A DNA stretch of 64,000 bases from Spongilla lacustris (taxonomy: Eukaryota > Porifera > Demospongiae > Spongillida > Spongillidae), in the NCBI GenBank assembly GCA_949361645.1, contig OX442415.1, forward strand, positions 23,603,790-23,667,789. Direction: 5' to 3'. A program made the translations under genes and the position numbers. The notes under the pieces were generated by a model that had not been told where the DNA came from, made no database searches, and saw only the letters and a program-made list of their open reading frames with translations. Below, in pieces: positions 44,886 to 55,764 of the stretch (within the stretch, counting starts at the first letter, position 1; every line of letters begins with the position of its first letter).

Positions 44886-45064
44886 AGGTTCCTGGGAGTT
44901 TACCTTTTCGCTGGTTCGACGTAACATCGGGAACAGTATTAATGGATTTCTGGTGCGTGGCTGAACAAAAGCGGTTCCTGGGAGTTTACCATTTCGCTGG
45001 TTCGACGTAACGTCGGGAACAGTATTTAATGGATTCCTCAGTGGTGCGTGGCTGAACAAAAGCG
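44886..45064. repeat. Tandem duplication, ~88-bp unit
   Basis: Two copies of a segment running from GGTTCCTGGGAGTTTACC through GCTGGTTCGACGTAAC.TCGG to GTGGCTGAACAAAAGC, differing by a few substitutions and a short indel. Confidence 0.9.
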
Positions 45065-45239
45065 CTAAAAGTAAGAGTGCATCGCTATAGTTGTTATTTA
45101 TACTTTCCCTTCGTTTCAACACAGATCGTGGCATGTATTGCTTCTCTGCCTCCTGTCGCATTTATGCATGACCATTCCACTTGTGTGCAGTTCAGAACGA
45201 AAATAGCACAAGGTAAACCCTACCAGTTATGCATTTGCA

Positions 45240-45366
45240 ATGAGTCAACAGCACGGTGCGGTACCAAAGAAAGGTAAGTGAAACAATTAGATTTAATAGT
45301 GTGATATTCATTTTTATTATTCTTAGATGGAGATCAGATGTTAACCCTGCGTGTACTGTCCGAGAG
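45240..45366 (+). CDS. Possible first two exons of an unidentified gene
   Basis: An ATG at 45240 opens MSQQHGAVPKK and meets a strong donor (AAG|GTAAGTG) at 45274. A candidate exon after TTCTTAG at 45327 continues in phase with DGDQMLTLRVLSE and ends at GTAAGG. The splice sites are good and the phases agree, but I found no later exon and recognise no family. Confidence 0.3.
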
Positions 45367-46875
45367 GTAAGGTCATCTGGCAAAATTGTTGCCCAATTCA
45401 TGGTTTCTTTTTTATATACAGATCTGTCCCAGTTCTCAATCAACTTTGTGCTTATGTTATTTTGTACTGTGTGAAGCCAATTATATATTTTTAATAACCT
45501 GCAACATATTCAGTACAAGGAATTAATTGACATAACCCGTAAATTAACCACGTATCTTCCAATTGCCAATACGTCATACAATAATTCTTACGTACAAGTA
45601 CGCGGTCCTTGTACGGTGTTTGCCCGGTTTCGTTCAAAATTGCACGTACGCGTGCGATAATTAATCCGAACTCATCCGTGCGCGTACAAATTAGCTTCCG
45701 GGACCGTGAAATCAATCGTATGAAATCGGTCCACTCGCGGTTTCGGATGCAAATGGCTCGCGTAACTCGGAAGCATGCTCTTCCGGTCGATATTACGTGT
45801 TCTCTCGGGCCCGGAATCAATGCCCTGAATTGCTGTGTTACACAACCACATGTGTACATAAGTGAACAATACGAAAGCCTTTCCCTCAAGTGTGGGGGGA
45901 AGGAGGGGAAGGAAAGGAAGTTGGTGCGTGTAGGGAAGAAGGGGGTGGTGTGTGTGTGTGTGTGTGTGAAAGGGAGACAGTGTAAGAAGGGTAGTGTGTG
46001 GGGTTGTATATCTTGAATCAGATAAAAGCAGGGCAGCTATTAAAACAACAACCACATGTATACATAGGTAGGCACACAAAATGAATATGATATTAACAGG
46101 CGTCCCATTCCTTCTTGTACTGGCTACATTTATAGCTGTAAGGTCAGTTAACAATGTGGGAAATAAGAGTTAGTGTGCCAAGTGTTACGATACAAGCTCA
46201 ATGTGTGTGCATAAGTGAGTGTGAGAGCGTGCAAGTGCATGTTGACAAGTGTGTGTGTGGACTGATGGATAAAAGGGGACCACACAACTACATGTAGCTA
46301 TCAAGTTAACAGATTAGTGCCCAGATTACGTTACGTTATTGAATACGTTATGGCCCAGATTAAATTTTAAATTTTCTTAGTGTTAATATAGTCTGAGCGA
46401 CGCGTCATATAACTTTCAAACGATGAAAGTTTTGTATTGTGAAGTTTATGAAAAACGATGCTACGAGAGTTTGGCTTTCTGACGGTGCAAACCGATTGGT
46501 TTGATTACTCGTGAAACAGACACAACAACGGAACGAAGCCATCAAGTAGCGCTCGCGACTGTCATGGCGGCTTGGACAAACAGGTTAGCGCGTAACTTTG
46601 TTGTGCGCACTATATTGACTTTGGTATTCACTTTAAACTACTTCTCTTTCGTGCATGAAAGTGGGTCTATGAGACGCGCACCTATCGCATAGGCCTTGGC
46701 TAATCCTATCGTTCTGTACGTAGCAATTAGCGGGTTTGTATATATTGCTAAGAAGTAGCAGGGGAGTTTATTTACCTTTGCTGTAACACTTTGCACTGGC
46801 TACTTTTGACCGTTCTGTGTCTACTATGGTGACAGCTGGTATGTACGTACATGTATGCTCTAATAATAGCGCGAG
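45367..46875. other. No recognised gene
   Basis: Overlapping frames on both strands at 45491-46154 arise from GC-richer sequence without recognisable motifs, plus a (GT)n run at 45947-45968. A 30-codon frame at 46081 starts with a hydrophobic stretch (MNMILTGVPFLLVLATFIAV) that could be a signal peptide but has no other support. Confidence 0.25.
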
Positions 46876-46877
46876 TG

Positions 46878-47520
46878 TGCATGGCGTAGGGAGTGTGATG
46901 GTAATAGTGTGTGCATGTGTGTAGTGTGATGGTACAAGTGTGTGCATGTGTGTAGTGTCATGGTTCAAGTGTGTGCATGTGTGTAGTGTCATGGTACAAG
47001 TGTGTGCATGTGTGTAGTGTCATGGCACAAGTGTGTGCATGTGTGTAGTGTCATGGCACAAGTGTGTGCATGTGTGTAGTGTCATGGTGCAAGTATGTGC
47101 ATGTGTGTAGTGTCATGGCACAAGTGTGTGCATGTGTGTAGTGTCATGGTTCAAGTGTGCATGTGTGTAGTGCATGTGATGGTACAAGTGTGTGTAGTGT
47201 CATGGCACAAGTGTGTGCATGTGTGTAGTGTCATGGTTCAAGTGTGTGCATGGGTGTAGTGCATGTGATGGTACAAGTGTGTGTAGTGTCATGGTACAAG
47301 TGTGTGCATGTGTGTAGTGTCATGGCACTAGTGTGTGCATGTGTGTAGTGTCATGGCACAAGTGTGTGCATGTGTGTAGTGTCTAGGTACAAGTGTGTGC
47401 ATGTGTGTAGTGTCATGGCACAAGTGTGTGCATGTGTGTAGTGTGATGGTACAAGTGTGTGCATGTGTGTAGTGTCATGGCACAAGTGTGTGCATGTGTG
47501 TAGTTTGGGTACTAGTGTGC
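46878..47520. repeat. Minisatellite, 31-bp unit (GTGTCATGGCACAAGTGTGT + GCATGTGTGTA)
   Basis: About twenty tandem copies with variants at the GGCACAAG/GGTACAAG/GGTTCAAG position and occasional truncated units. G/T-rich on the plus strand. Confidence 0.95.
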
Positions 47521-48325
47521 ACATGTTGTAGGGATGGTATTAGTGTGTATATGTAATGGTACTAGTGTGCTCGTGTGTAGGAGGGCACGTGGTAGTACAG
47601 AGTGACATCTGGTGATGTGAAGCATTGGATTGTGGCTCAAAGTATAACCTTTATCCTATGTGTAGCCCACTTCAAACATTTCAAATGTTAATTTCCCTCC
47701 ATCATAGGTTACACTTTCCATCCCTACTGGACAAGCTGGAAGTATCTGGAAACATGCCCTGGCATCCTCCCTCGCTTCCGTTTATTTAGCTGCTGCTATA
47801 TGAAAATTCATTATTTGTGTATGCCACTGATTTATTGCGGTAATTGTCACCTTTTTTGTGGAAATTTTTTCAACGCAACCTTTCAAACAGAAACTTGGAA
47901 ACTGAAGCCCTAGGTGTGGCGAAGCTTCGTAGCTAATATTAGGCCTTGAAAGCTAACCGTTGCGTAACGCCGCTATTGTACAGTCCACTATTGCATTTGG
48001 ACGCTTCCGCGCGTCCGTGGGACTTCAGTACATTGACGCGTGCACGAGTCCGTGGGCACTAATCTGTTAAATGCTGTCAAAGTCCTTAGAACATTATTTT
48101 CATTAAATCTATACACTATCAACGTACAACCACACACATGGAGTAAATTCAAAACGAAACATTCACTGAACACTTTCAACCACCACATTGCAGTACATGA
48201 TAACACTATACCATAAGGTCAGTTAACCCTGTAGAGTGCATGTGAATAGGCAGGATGCATAACATAACACCACACATGACCAAGTCCCTAACGACTGTGT
48301 TGGAGATAATTTGTAAGGCTTCTTT
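47521..48325. other. No recognised gene
   Basis: A 72-codon frame on the minus strand (47988-48206) is unsupported. No RNA gene was seen. Confidence 0.25.
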
Positions 48326-48328
48326 AGA

Positions 48329-49890
48329 ACCACACTCACATGACTGTTTCTCTCTGCTACATGCCTTAACCCTGACACTCTTATAAAAGCACACCACACT
48401 CACAGGACTGTTTCTCTCGGCTACATGCCTTAACCCCTGACACTCTTATAAAAGCACACCACACTCACAGGACTGTTTCTCTTGGCTACATGCCTTAACC
48501 CCTGACACTCTTATAAAAGCACACCACACTCACAGGACTGTTTCTCTCGGCTACATGCCTTAACCCCTGACACTCTTATAAAAGCACACCACACTCACAG
48601 GACGGTTTCTCTCGGCTACATGCCTTAACCCTGTTATAAAAGCACACTACACACACAGGACTGTTTCTCTCGGCTACATGCCATAACCCCTGACACTCTT
48701 ATAAAAGCACACCACACTCACAGGACTGTTTCTCTCGGCTACATGCCTTAACCCCTGACACTGTTATAAAAGCACACCACTCACACGACTGTTTCTCTCG
48801 GCTACATGCCTTAACCCCTGACACACTCACTGGGCTGTTTCTCTCGGCTATGTCGTTTAACCCCTGACACTATTAACACACTCACTAGGCTGTTTCTCTC
48901 GGCTATGTACTTTAACCACGGACGCTTTTAACACACACACTGGGCAGTTTCTCTCGGCTACATGTATGTACTTTAACTCTTGACACTTTTAAAAAACCCA
49001 ATGTCGTTTAACCCCTGACACTCTTAACACACACACTGGGCTGTTTCTCTCGGCTATGTCATTTAACCCCTAACACTCTTAACACACTCACTGGGCTGTT
49101 TCTCTCGGCTATGTACTTTAACCCCTGACACTTTTAATACACCCACTGGGATGTTTCTCTCGGCTATGTCGTTTAACCCCTGACACTATTAACACACTCA
49201 CTGGGCTGTTTCTCTCGGCTATGTCGTTTAACCCCTGACACTTTTAGCACATTCACTGGGCTGTTTCTCTCGGCTATGCCGTTTAACCCCTGACACTTTT
49301 AACACACTCACTGGGCTGTTTCTCTCGGCTATGTCGTTTAACCCCTGACACTCTTAACACACGCACTGGGCTGTTTCTCTCGGCTATGTACATTAACCCC
49401 TGACACTTTTAATACACCCACTGGGCTGTTTCTTTCGGCTATGTACTTTAACCCTTGACACTCTTCACACACTCACTGGGCTGTTTCTCTCGGCTATGTA
49501 CTTTAACCCCTGACACTTTTAATACACCCACTGGGCTGTTTCTCTCAGCTATGTCGTTTATCCCCTGACACTCTTAACACAACCACTGGGCTGCTTCTCT
49601 CGGCTATGTACTTTAACCCCTGACACTATTAACACACACACTGGGCTGCTTCTTACAGCTATGTACTTTAACCCTTGACACTCTTAACACACCCACAAGG
49701 CTGTTTCTTTCGGCTATGTGCCTTAACCCCTGACACTCTTACAAAGACCACACCCACAGGACTCTTTTTGCTGCTAGGTTGATTAACCCTTCGAACTCTT
49801 ACAAAGACCACACCCACAGGGCTATTTTTGCCGTTAAGTTGATTAACCCTTCACACTCTTAATACAAAGAGCACACGCACAGGCCCCTTT
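48329..49890. repeat. Minisatellite with two unit types (65 bp, then 55 bp)
   Basis: Both unit types share CTGTTTCTCTCGGCTA, TTTAACCCCTGACACT and ACTCAC. The proximal block (to about 48815) has 65-bp units containing CTTATAAAAGCACACCAC and CATGCCTTAAC. The distal block has 55-bp units, lacking the ATAAAAGCAC segment and carrying TATGTCGTTTAAC or TATGTACTTTAAC. The last units before 49890 are strongly diverged. There are over 25 units in all. Confidence 0.95.
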
Positions 49891-49944
49891 TTATGGTTGA
49901 GTTGCTTAAAACTTTCTTGCAAAAGCTAGTTGGGCTTGCGCGAC

Positions 49945-52727
49945 GGCATTTTCCTAGTTGGGGTTCCGTCATTAGTATTCATTGCTACTACTACGGATTC
50001 GAGGTTTTCGATCGCCCTGTGACGTCATGAAGTAATTAGACACTTCGATGAATAGAATTCAAGAGGGTTGAGCGGTTAAATTCATCGCGAACTTAGGGTA
50101 AAGCTTCTTGCCTCACCTCAACCTCACCACCACCACCACCACCCCACTTACGATACCGCCGCCTCACCCGCGCCTCTCCCCGCCTATTTTAACTACGTGC
50201 ACTGTAACTGATAAGGGCAACTAACGCAGTCCTCCGTAATGCTATGTTTTATACCCTCACCTTAATCAGCAGCCGTGCCGCACACGAACATCGCGTAGGT
50301 CAGGGCGCCGAGCTCAGCCGCGATATTTTGCTCCACCAATGGCTGCAACGTAAACTATAGTAGGCGCTAGCCTAACCGTGCGCTGCACGAATTTGCGCTC
50401 AACAGCATCTCTTGCTACTGTAATATGGATCGCAGTGGATCGTTCGGTGTAGGCTATTTAAGTTGAAACGAACACGAGCTAACTCACGTGACGTATTATA
50501 GGATTGCATGTACCTCAATTCCCTATCGGTATGATCATTGTAACAATTTTGGATCGGCCGTATTCGATAATTATGCGTCGGGTATTTCGATACCTTTCAT
50601 TTCGATGCGCATGCAGTGATATGGACTACATGCATGCACTTGTTTGAAGTATACATTGACTCGCATGCACAAAAATAACTGACTGAAATGTATAATGAAC
50701 CAACTAAGCGTATCACAAGGAATACAATTTCCCATGCAGCATTTCACACACCTACAGCATTAAAGAGGATACACAGCTGTAATACAGTTCAAAAACATAG
50801 CAAATGGTGTATCTTTCCCAATTTTTCTTCGCCATATAAATTCAATCAAATACGTGGCAAAGAGTGGTTTGGAAGTACCATGCATGCGCTTGTACTTCTT
50901 CTTAGCGTGTGCCCATGTGCATTCAATGGACTAAGTGTGAGCACCATTAGCAGGATTAACAAATTGAATGCTGTGGTTGACTGAGTTGTGCACGTAGCCT
51001 TGAACGTTAAGCGTTGCATAAGATCTCCATTCATCCGTGTGGAATTCCGTACCCGGATCCACGTTGGCAATGATGATAGGTAGAAGTGTTGCTGCATCCC
51101 GAGAAGGAACAATTTGCATAAACATGCACCTTATCTGTACCTCGTTCCACGCCACCCAAAACCCACTGTCCCTCTCTCATTCTGCCGCGGTTATACTTTC
51201 TTTTTCCATGCAAACTTGGATTCGTCAATCTCCACGACTTTTCCTACCCCACCAATCTTCTCACTAGCATTATCGTCCATATACACAGCGCACAACTCAC
51301 GACAAAAGTTAAACCAGTCTACAACTGTGTTTTTGTTAACCCCGACCCATTTGCGCACCGTCTTTCCCGACATGTCCTCCGTCCAAAGGAATGTCAGCTC
51401 CAGAATTTGTTCCAATGTGAGGTGGTTCATGGAAAACCATGAACCGAGTCGTATGGACTTCACCTTACGGCATGGTCTGTATGACATCTCCACCTATAGT
51501 ATAATACCGGTATTAAAAAATAAAATTAAAAAAAAATTAATACGCTTAAAAAAATTAATACGCACATACATGTACACATGCATGCATACCTGTAACCATC
51601 GGTTCCTCGAGGATAGGCTTCCCAACGCATGGGAATTTTGCAAGCACTGCATTCCTGATAGCGTGCTAGCAGGCCATTCCGTTTGCACCACAGAATTGTA
51701 GTTTCTTGATCCACTAAAACGTCCCGTAGTAGTCTTTTATACGTCCAATATTCCAGTCCCAAACCAAATGGTCCATACGTGGGGTGGGTGTTAGCCATCG
51801 CCGACCGATATTGCAACTCTCAACGGTTGTTTTATCCGATGATTTTTGCATTGTAACGGGCTGCTTAAATACTATATACTTATCGATTCTCAATATCACG
51901 CGCCATGTCAGAAAAAAACGCGGGATTAATCCGATGGATACAGGTATAATTTTTACAATTTGAATTACAATGCGCAACAAATAATATATGGGTGAAATGC
52001 AAAGTAGTCACGTTTATGAATGTGTCCGCATAGTTAAATTTATGTCCATTTGGCACAAACCTTATCCCGCCACACCCTAGGATGCGGCGCCACACCCTAG
52101 GATGCGGCGCCACATTTCAACCTATTGAAATGTGACGCCGCGTAATAACATTAATACGTCACGTGAGTTAGCTCGTGTTCGTTTCAACTTAAATAGCCTA
52201 CACCGAACGATCCACTGCGATCCATATTACAGTAGCAAGAGATGCTATTGAGCGCAAATTCGTGCAGCGCACGGTTAGGCTAGCGCCTACTATAGTTTAC
52301 GTTGCAGCCATTGGTGGAGCAAAATATCGCGGCTGAGCTCGGCGCCCTGACCTACGCGATGTTCGTGTGCGGCACGGCTGCTGATTAAGGTGAGGGTATA
52401 AAACATAGCATTACGGAGGACTGCGTTAGTTGCCCTTATCAGTTACAGTGCACGTAGTTAAAATAGGCGGGGAGAGGCGCGGGTGAGGCGGCGGTATCGT
52501 AAGTGGGGTGGTGGTGGTGAGGTTGAGGTGAGGCAAGAAGCTTTACCCTAAGTTCGCGATGAATTTAACCGCTCAACCCCCTTGTCCTGTGCATGCGTGT
52601 TTTGTTTGACCTCTTGAATTCTATTCATCGAAGTGTCTAATTCATGACGTCACAGGGCGATCGAAAACCTCGAATCCGTAGTAGTAGCAATGAATACTAA
52701 TGACGGAACACCAACTAGGAAAATGCC
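49945..52727 (-). mobile_element. Merlin (IS1016-type) DNA transposon A, decayed, with ~560-bp TIRs
   Basis: 49945-50498 and 52152-52727 are long inverted repeats, starting GGCATTTTCCTAGTTGG at both outer ends and finishing near CACGTGACGTATTA. The right arm has an extra ~33-bp stretch around 52580-52612. Between them lies a broken Merlin transposase on the minus strand. No 8-9 bp target duplication is visible (flanks CTTGCGCGAC and AAGAAAAGAA). The left flank is minisatellite and the right flank is repeat X. Confidence 0.85.
50760..51798 (-). pseudogene. Merlin transposase A, frameshifted
   Basis: Parallel to the intact copy at 54093. Exon 1 (51798-51590) starts MANTHPTYGPFGLGLEYW and carries the first zinc cysteines (CSAC). 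A donor AG|GTATG and an acceptor near 51492 occupy the same phase as in the intact gene. Exon 2 shifts frame in the second zinc pair and again after VEIDESKF, and a third time before FMQIVPSRDAATLL and HTDEWRSY. After NPANGAHT a TAG replaces the Gln codon of the relative. [15 protein letters not shown] and a tail ending in TAA at 50760 follow. At least three frameshifts and one nonsense codon make it inactive. Confidence 0.85.
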
Positions 52728-53115
52728 AAGAAAAGAACTCTTACTTTGAACAGAGATAATATATATTTGAATTAGGACTGAAAATACGAAAGTCCTGTTT
52801 TTGCATCGGAGCCGATGAATTTCTATACAAAGTAGGGATTGCAACAAAGCACAGGTCTTATAATACGCCACTACAAATTTTGCTTCTGCTTTTGTTAACA
52901 TCTCAAGTTCGTATCTCTTACGAAAATATTCTACGGCCTGGCACGAATATTTAGATTAGCCCGGGTAATCGATATCGGTTAATGAAATTCCCTTACAGTT
53001 TCGGACGGTGCTGTTTCATCCTTCCGGTGATCGTGTATGCACGTTTCGTTATCTACACGGATGCGTGACTGAATCCGATATTTGCAATGACCCGCGAGCG
53101 GACGCCTGAATTGGG
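52726..53115 (-). repeat. Repeat X, copy 2
   Basis: Inverted copy of 39467-39890, directly abutting the right end of Merlin A. The match ends at 53113-53115 (GAATTG). Confidence 0.85.
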
Positions 53116-53797
53116 CAACGGTGTAGTTTAGTACCCCTAATGTTATTCATCTCTACGCGGTTCTACATCAAAATCTACGCTTCCTGTCATAACATGAATA
53201 TCATTATGATACGATTCCATTCCAATTCCGTCGCTGGGGTTTTTCACGTACGGCTGTACGCTCTAACACTCACAGCAGCCTGCCTAACCCCGTTACCCGG
53301 CCATACAGATCGACACCCGTCAAACAACTTACGAGCCATTCAATCTCTACCTCACAGTACGATTTCTCCCATGCAGTGCCGCATGCTATCCACTCCACTA
53401 CGGCTTCCACGTGCACATGTTTGTCGCCAGGCCCGCGTCTACCAACTCGGCCGCGTACGCGGTCTAGGCTCATATCCGACCCGCGGTTATCGGCCCCAAC
53501 GGCCAACCACTTCCATACGCTGGTTTAAAACCCACGCTGGCTTCTACCACTTAACCGCCAGCGGCACTTTCCCTCCATCCTCCCGCGGCCACCAAACTGG
53601 TACTGTGGCTCTGGCTAAAACCTACGTTAAGCGCGCGGGCAATCAGCTAGGGACCGGTCCGCTCACCTGTTTCTCACACTCTTCTTCTGTCACTGTTCTG
53701 CATGCTGCGAACGATGTAGCTAAGTCGAAACGGCAGAGGCGGACTATTAAGCGGTGTACTGTACCAGAGATAATATTATCTCTGACTGTACTATTAC
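53116..53797 (+). other. GC-richer spacer with an unsupported 264-codon frame
   Basis: A frame from 53140 to 53934 stays open, but its last 45 codons are the Merlin B left TIR (the same peptide is encoded by the right TIR on the minus strand), so the full frame is not a natural protein. The first 220 codons, Arg/Thr/Pro-rich, have no recognised motif. A perfect palindrome CAGAGATAATATTATCTCTG lies at 53764-53783. Confidence 0.3.
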
Positions 53798-54092
53798 CTT
53801 GCTATCACGTGCGACCGAGGCTATTACGAAATAGCTTGCTAATTATTCACGACGTTCAAATTCCGCAGACATTCTTATCTTCACTAAGTATTCATGTACC
53901 AATAGGATCACTGCGCGCCATGTGTATTATATAATACAACTATCTTATCTGTGCCTGGTCCGCGAATCAAATGTTCTGGCGCCAAATCAAAAGGCGGGTA
54001 ATATTGTCATTGGTTCGTACTTTGGAGTAGACGCGCGCAGTTCAACTATAAATAGCAATAGTTTCAGCTATGCATGATATCCTGTTTAGAAG

Positions 54093-55060
54093 ATGGCAAA
54101 TATCGTGTATGGACCATATGGACTTCCCGAGGAGTATTGGACGCCGAAGAGGTTAAGGGAAAAAGTCTTTACGGACAAAGAAACTACCATCCAATGGTGC
54201 AAGAACCATGGGCTGCTGTCGAATGCACAAACTTGCAACGCATGCGGCATTGATATGCTCTGGGTACCACACAAAGGAATCGATGGTTATAAGTACGTTA
54301 ATTTTTTTAAAGTGAAATGAACTTACGTATTTTAAATAAATTTTATAGGTGGAAATGTTCAAGGTGCAAGACATCCAAATCAATTCGCCTAAATTCTTGG
54401 TTCTCTAGAAGCCACCTGAGTTTGCAGGATATTTTAGAATTGACGTTTCTCTGGAGTGAAGAGCTGCCAATAAAAATTGTCAGCAAGTGGATGGGCATTT
54501 CAAAAAAGACGGTGATAGACTGGTATAACTTTTGCAGAGATGTCTGTGCCGAATATCTTAACAGCAGGAATGAAAAAATCGGGGGCCCTGGAAAAGTGGT
54601 ACAGATTGACGAAGCAAAATTTGGGAAGCGAAAATACAACCGCGGTCGTCTAATAGAAGGGAGATGGGTCCTTGGAGGAATTGAACGAGGAACTGGCAGA
54701 ATGTTTCTGAAGATCGTACCTTCAAGGGATGCTGCGACACTTTTGCCAATCATCATCGCTAATGTCAAGCGTGGAACGACGATTCATACAGACGAGTGGC
54801 GATCGTACGCTCGACTACAGCGTCGTGGGTTTGTACACCTCACTGTCAACCACTCGGTTAACTTTGTTGACCCTTTGACTGGTGCATACACACAAACCAT
54901 TGAAAGTGCTTGGTCCAGAGCGAAGGCAAAATACAGGAGGATCCATTCTACTTCCAAGGAACTTTTCCCGTCCTATCTGATTGAATACATATGGAGGAGT
55001 GAGCATGGAAGAACTACTCCTTTTGCAACCTTTATAAACTGTATCTTAGCCACCTACTGA
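54093..55060 (+). CDS. Merlin transposase (ISXO2/IS1595-type DDE), intact, two exons
   Basis: Exon 1 is 54093-54292 and exon 2 is 54349-55060, around a 56-bp GT-AG intron; together they encode 303 residues. The ATG opens MANIVYGPYGLPEEYW, also the start of the decayed copy. A zinc ribbon is formed by C48-x2-C51 and C70-x2-C73, brought together by splicing. A helix-turn-helix-like segment (about 92-126, KWMGISKKTVIDWYNF) precedes the catalytic ISXO2-like domain: D154 (VQIDEAKF), D215 (HTDEWRSY) and E252 (QTIESAW), spacing D-x60-D-x36-E, consistent with Merlin/IS1016. Also visible are NRGR, EGRWVLGGIERGT and SRDAATLLPII. It would cut and paste elements bearing matching TIRs. All key residues are present. 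Confidence 0.92.
54293..54348 (+). other. 56-bp intron of Merlin B transposase
   Basis: GTACGT donor and TTTTATAG acceptor. The codon AAG (Lys67) is split 2/1. Without splicing, exon 1 runs to an early stop at about 54320. The homologous intron is present at the same codon in Merlin A. Confidence 0.88.
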
Positions 55061-55382
55061 CTTATACTGACGATGTATTGCTGGACGTTCATGCATGTAT
55101 TGCTATGTATCTTCGTATTATACTTATGCTGCTATAACTGGTTAAACTGTATACAAAACGTATGATCCAATGACAATATTACCCGCCTTTTGATTTGGCG
55201 CCAGAACATTTGATTCGCGGACCAGGCACAGATAAGATAGTTGTATTATATAATACACATGGCGCGCAGTGATCCTATTGGTACATGAATACTTAGTGAA
55301 GATAAGAATGTCTGCGGAATTTGAACGTCGTGAATAATTAGCAAGCTATTTCGTAATAGCCTCGGTCGCACGTGATAGCAAG

Positions 55383-55764
55383 AACCACTTCCCAAGTTAC
55401 TGTGGAATTTCCCATTTCTTATATTTAATCTTAAATTGTCAATTTCATTCAAGAAATAACATAAATCTTGAATTTTCTTTTATTATTCCATGGTACTATC
55501 CAAATACTAGTATTTCACATAACAAAAATTATCTCATTTCTTCACAATATGTCTTGAGTGCTTGTTTCTATTATTGAAATCCAAGCCATTTTTCTACAGA
55601 GGCTTAACAACCACTTGAAAATTATACTATGTGTATTAACACACCTTCAAAAATTTACAACAATTGATATTTGATACATCCTGTTTGTTCAAAATGTGTT
55701 ATAGAGCTAAGTAAAATATTAAATTTCACACAATAAATATATATATACATACATGTAATGTAGC
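55383..55764. other. AT-rich 3' flank of the minus-strand gene
   Basis: Probable 3' UTR and terminator region of the gene ending at 55765. It contains several possible minus-strand AATAAA-like words (e.g. complement of TTTATT at 55479). Confidence 0.35.

Larger units (their letters stand above)
53798..55382 (+). mobile_element. Merlin DNA transposon B, apparently intact, with identical 216-bp TIRs
   Basis: 53798-54013 and 55167-55382 are inverted repeats with no difference I can find, starting CTTGCTATCACGTGCGACCG. Identical arms and an unbroken transposase argue for recent activity. The expected 8-9 bp duplication is absent (flanks TACTATTAC and AACCACTTC), so at least one junction may be rearranged. 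The TIR shares only a CACGTG word with that of Merlin A, so the two are different families. Confidence 0.9.

Noticed and set aside
48329..49890. CRISPR-like array of direct repeats
   Set aside because: Units are contiguous without unique spacers, and the genome is eukaryotic; this is a minisatellite.
53140..53934. 264-codon frame upstream of Merlin B
   Set aside because: Its C-terminal 45 codons are the transposon TIR, the rest has no motif, and the opposite strand is also open.
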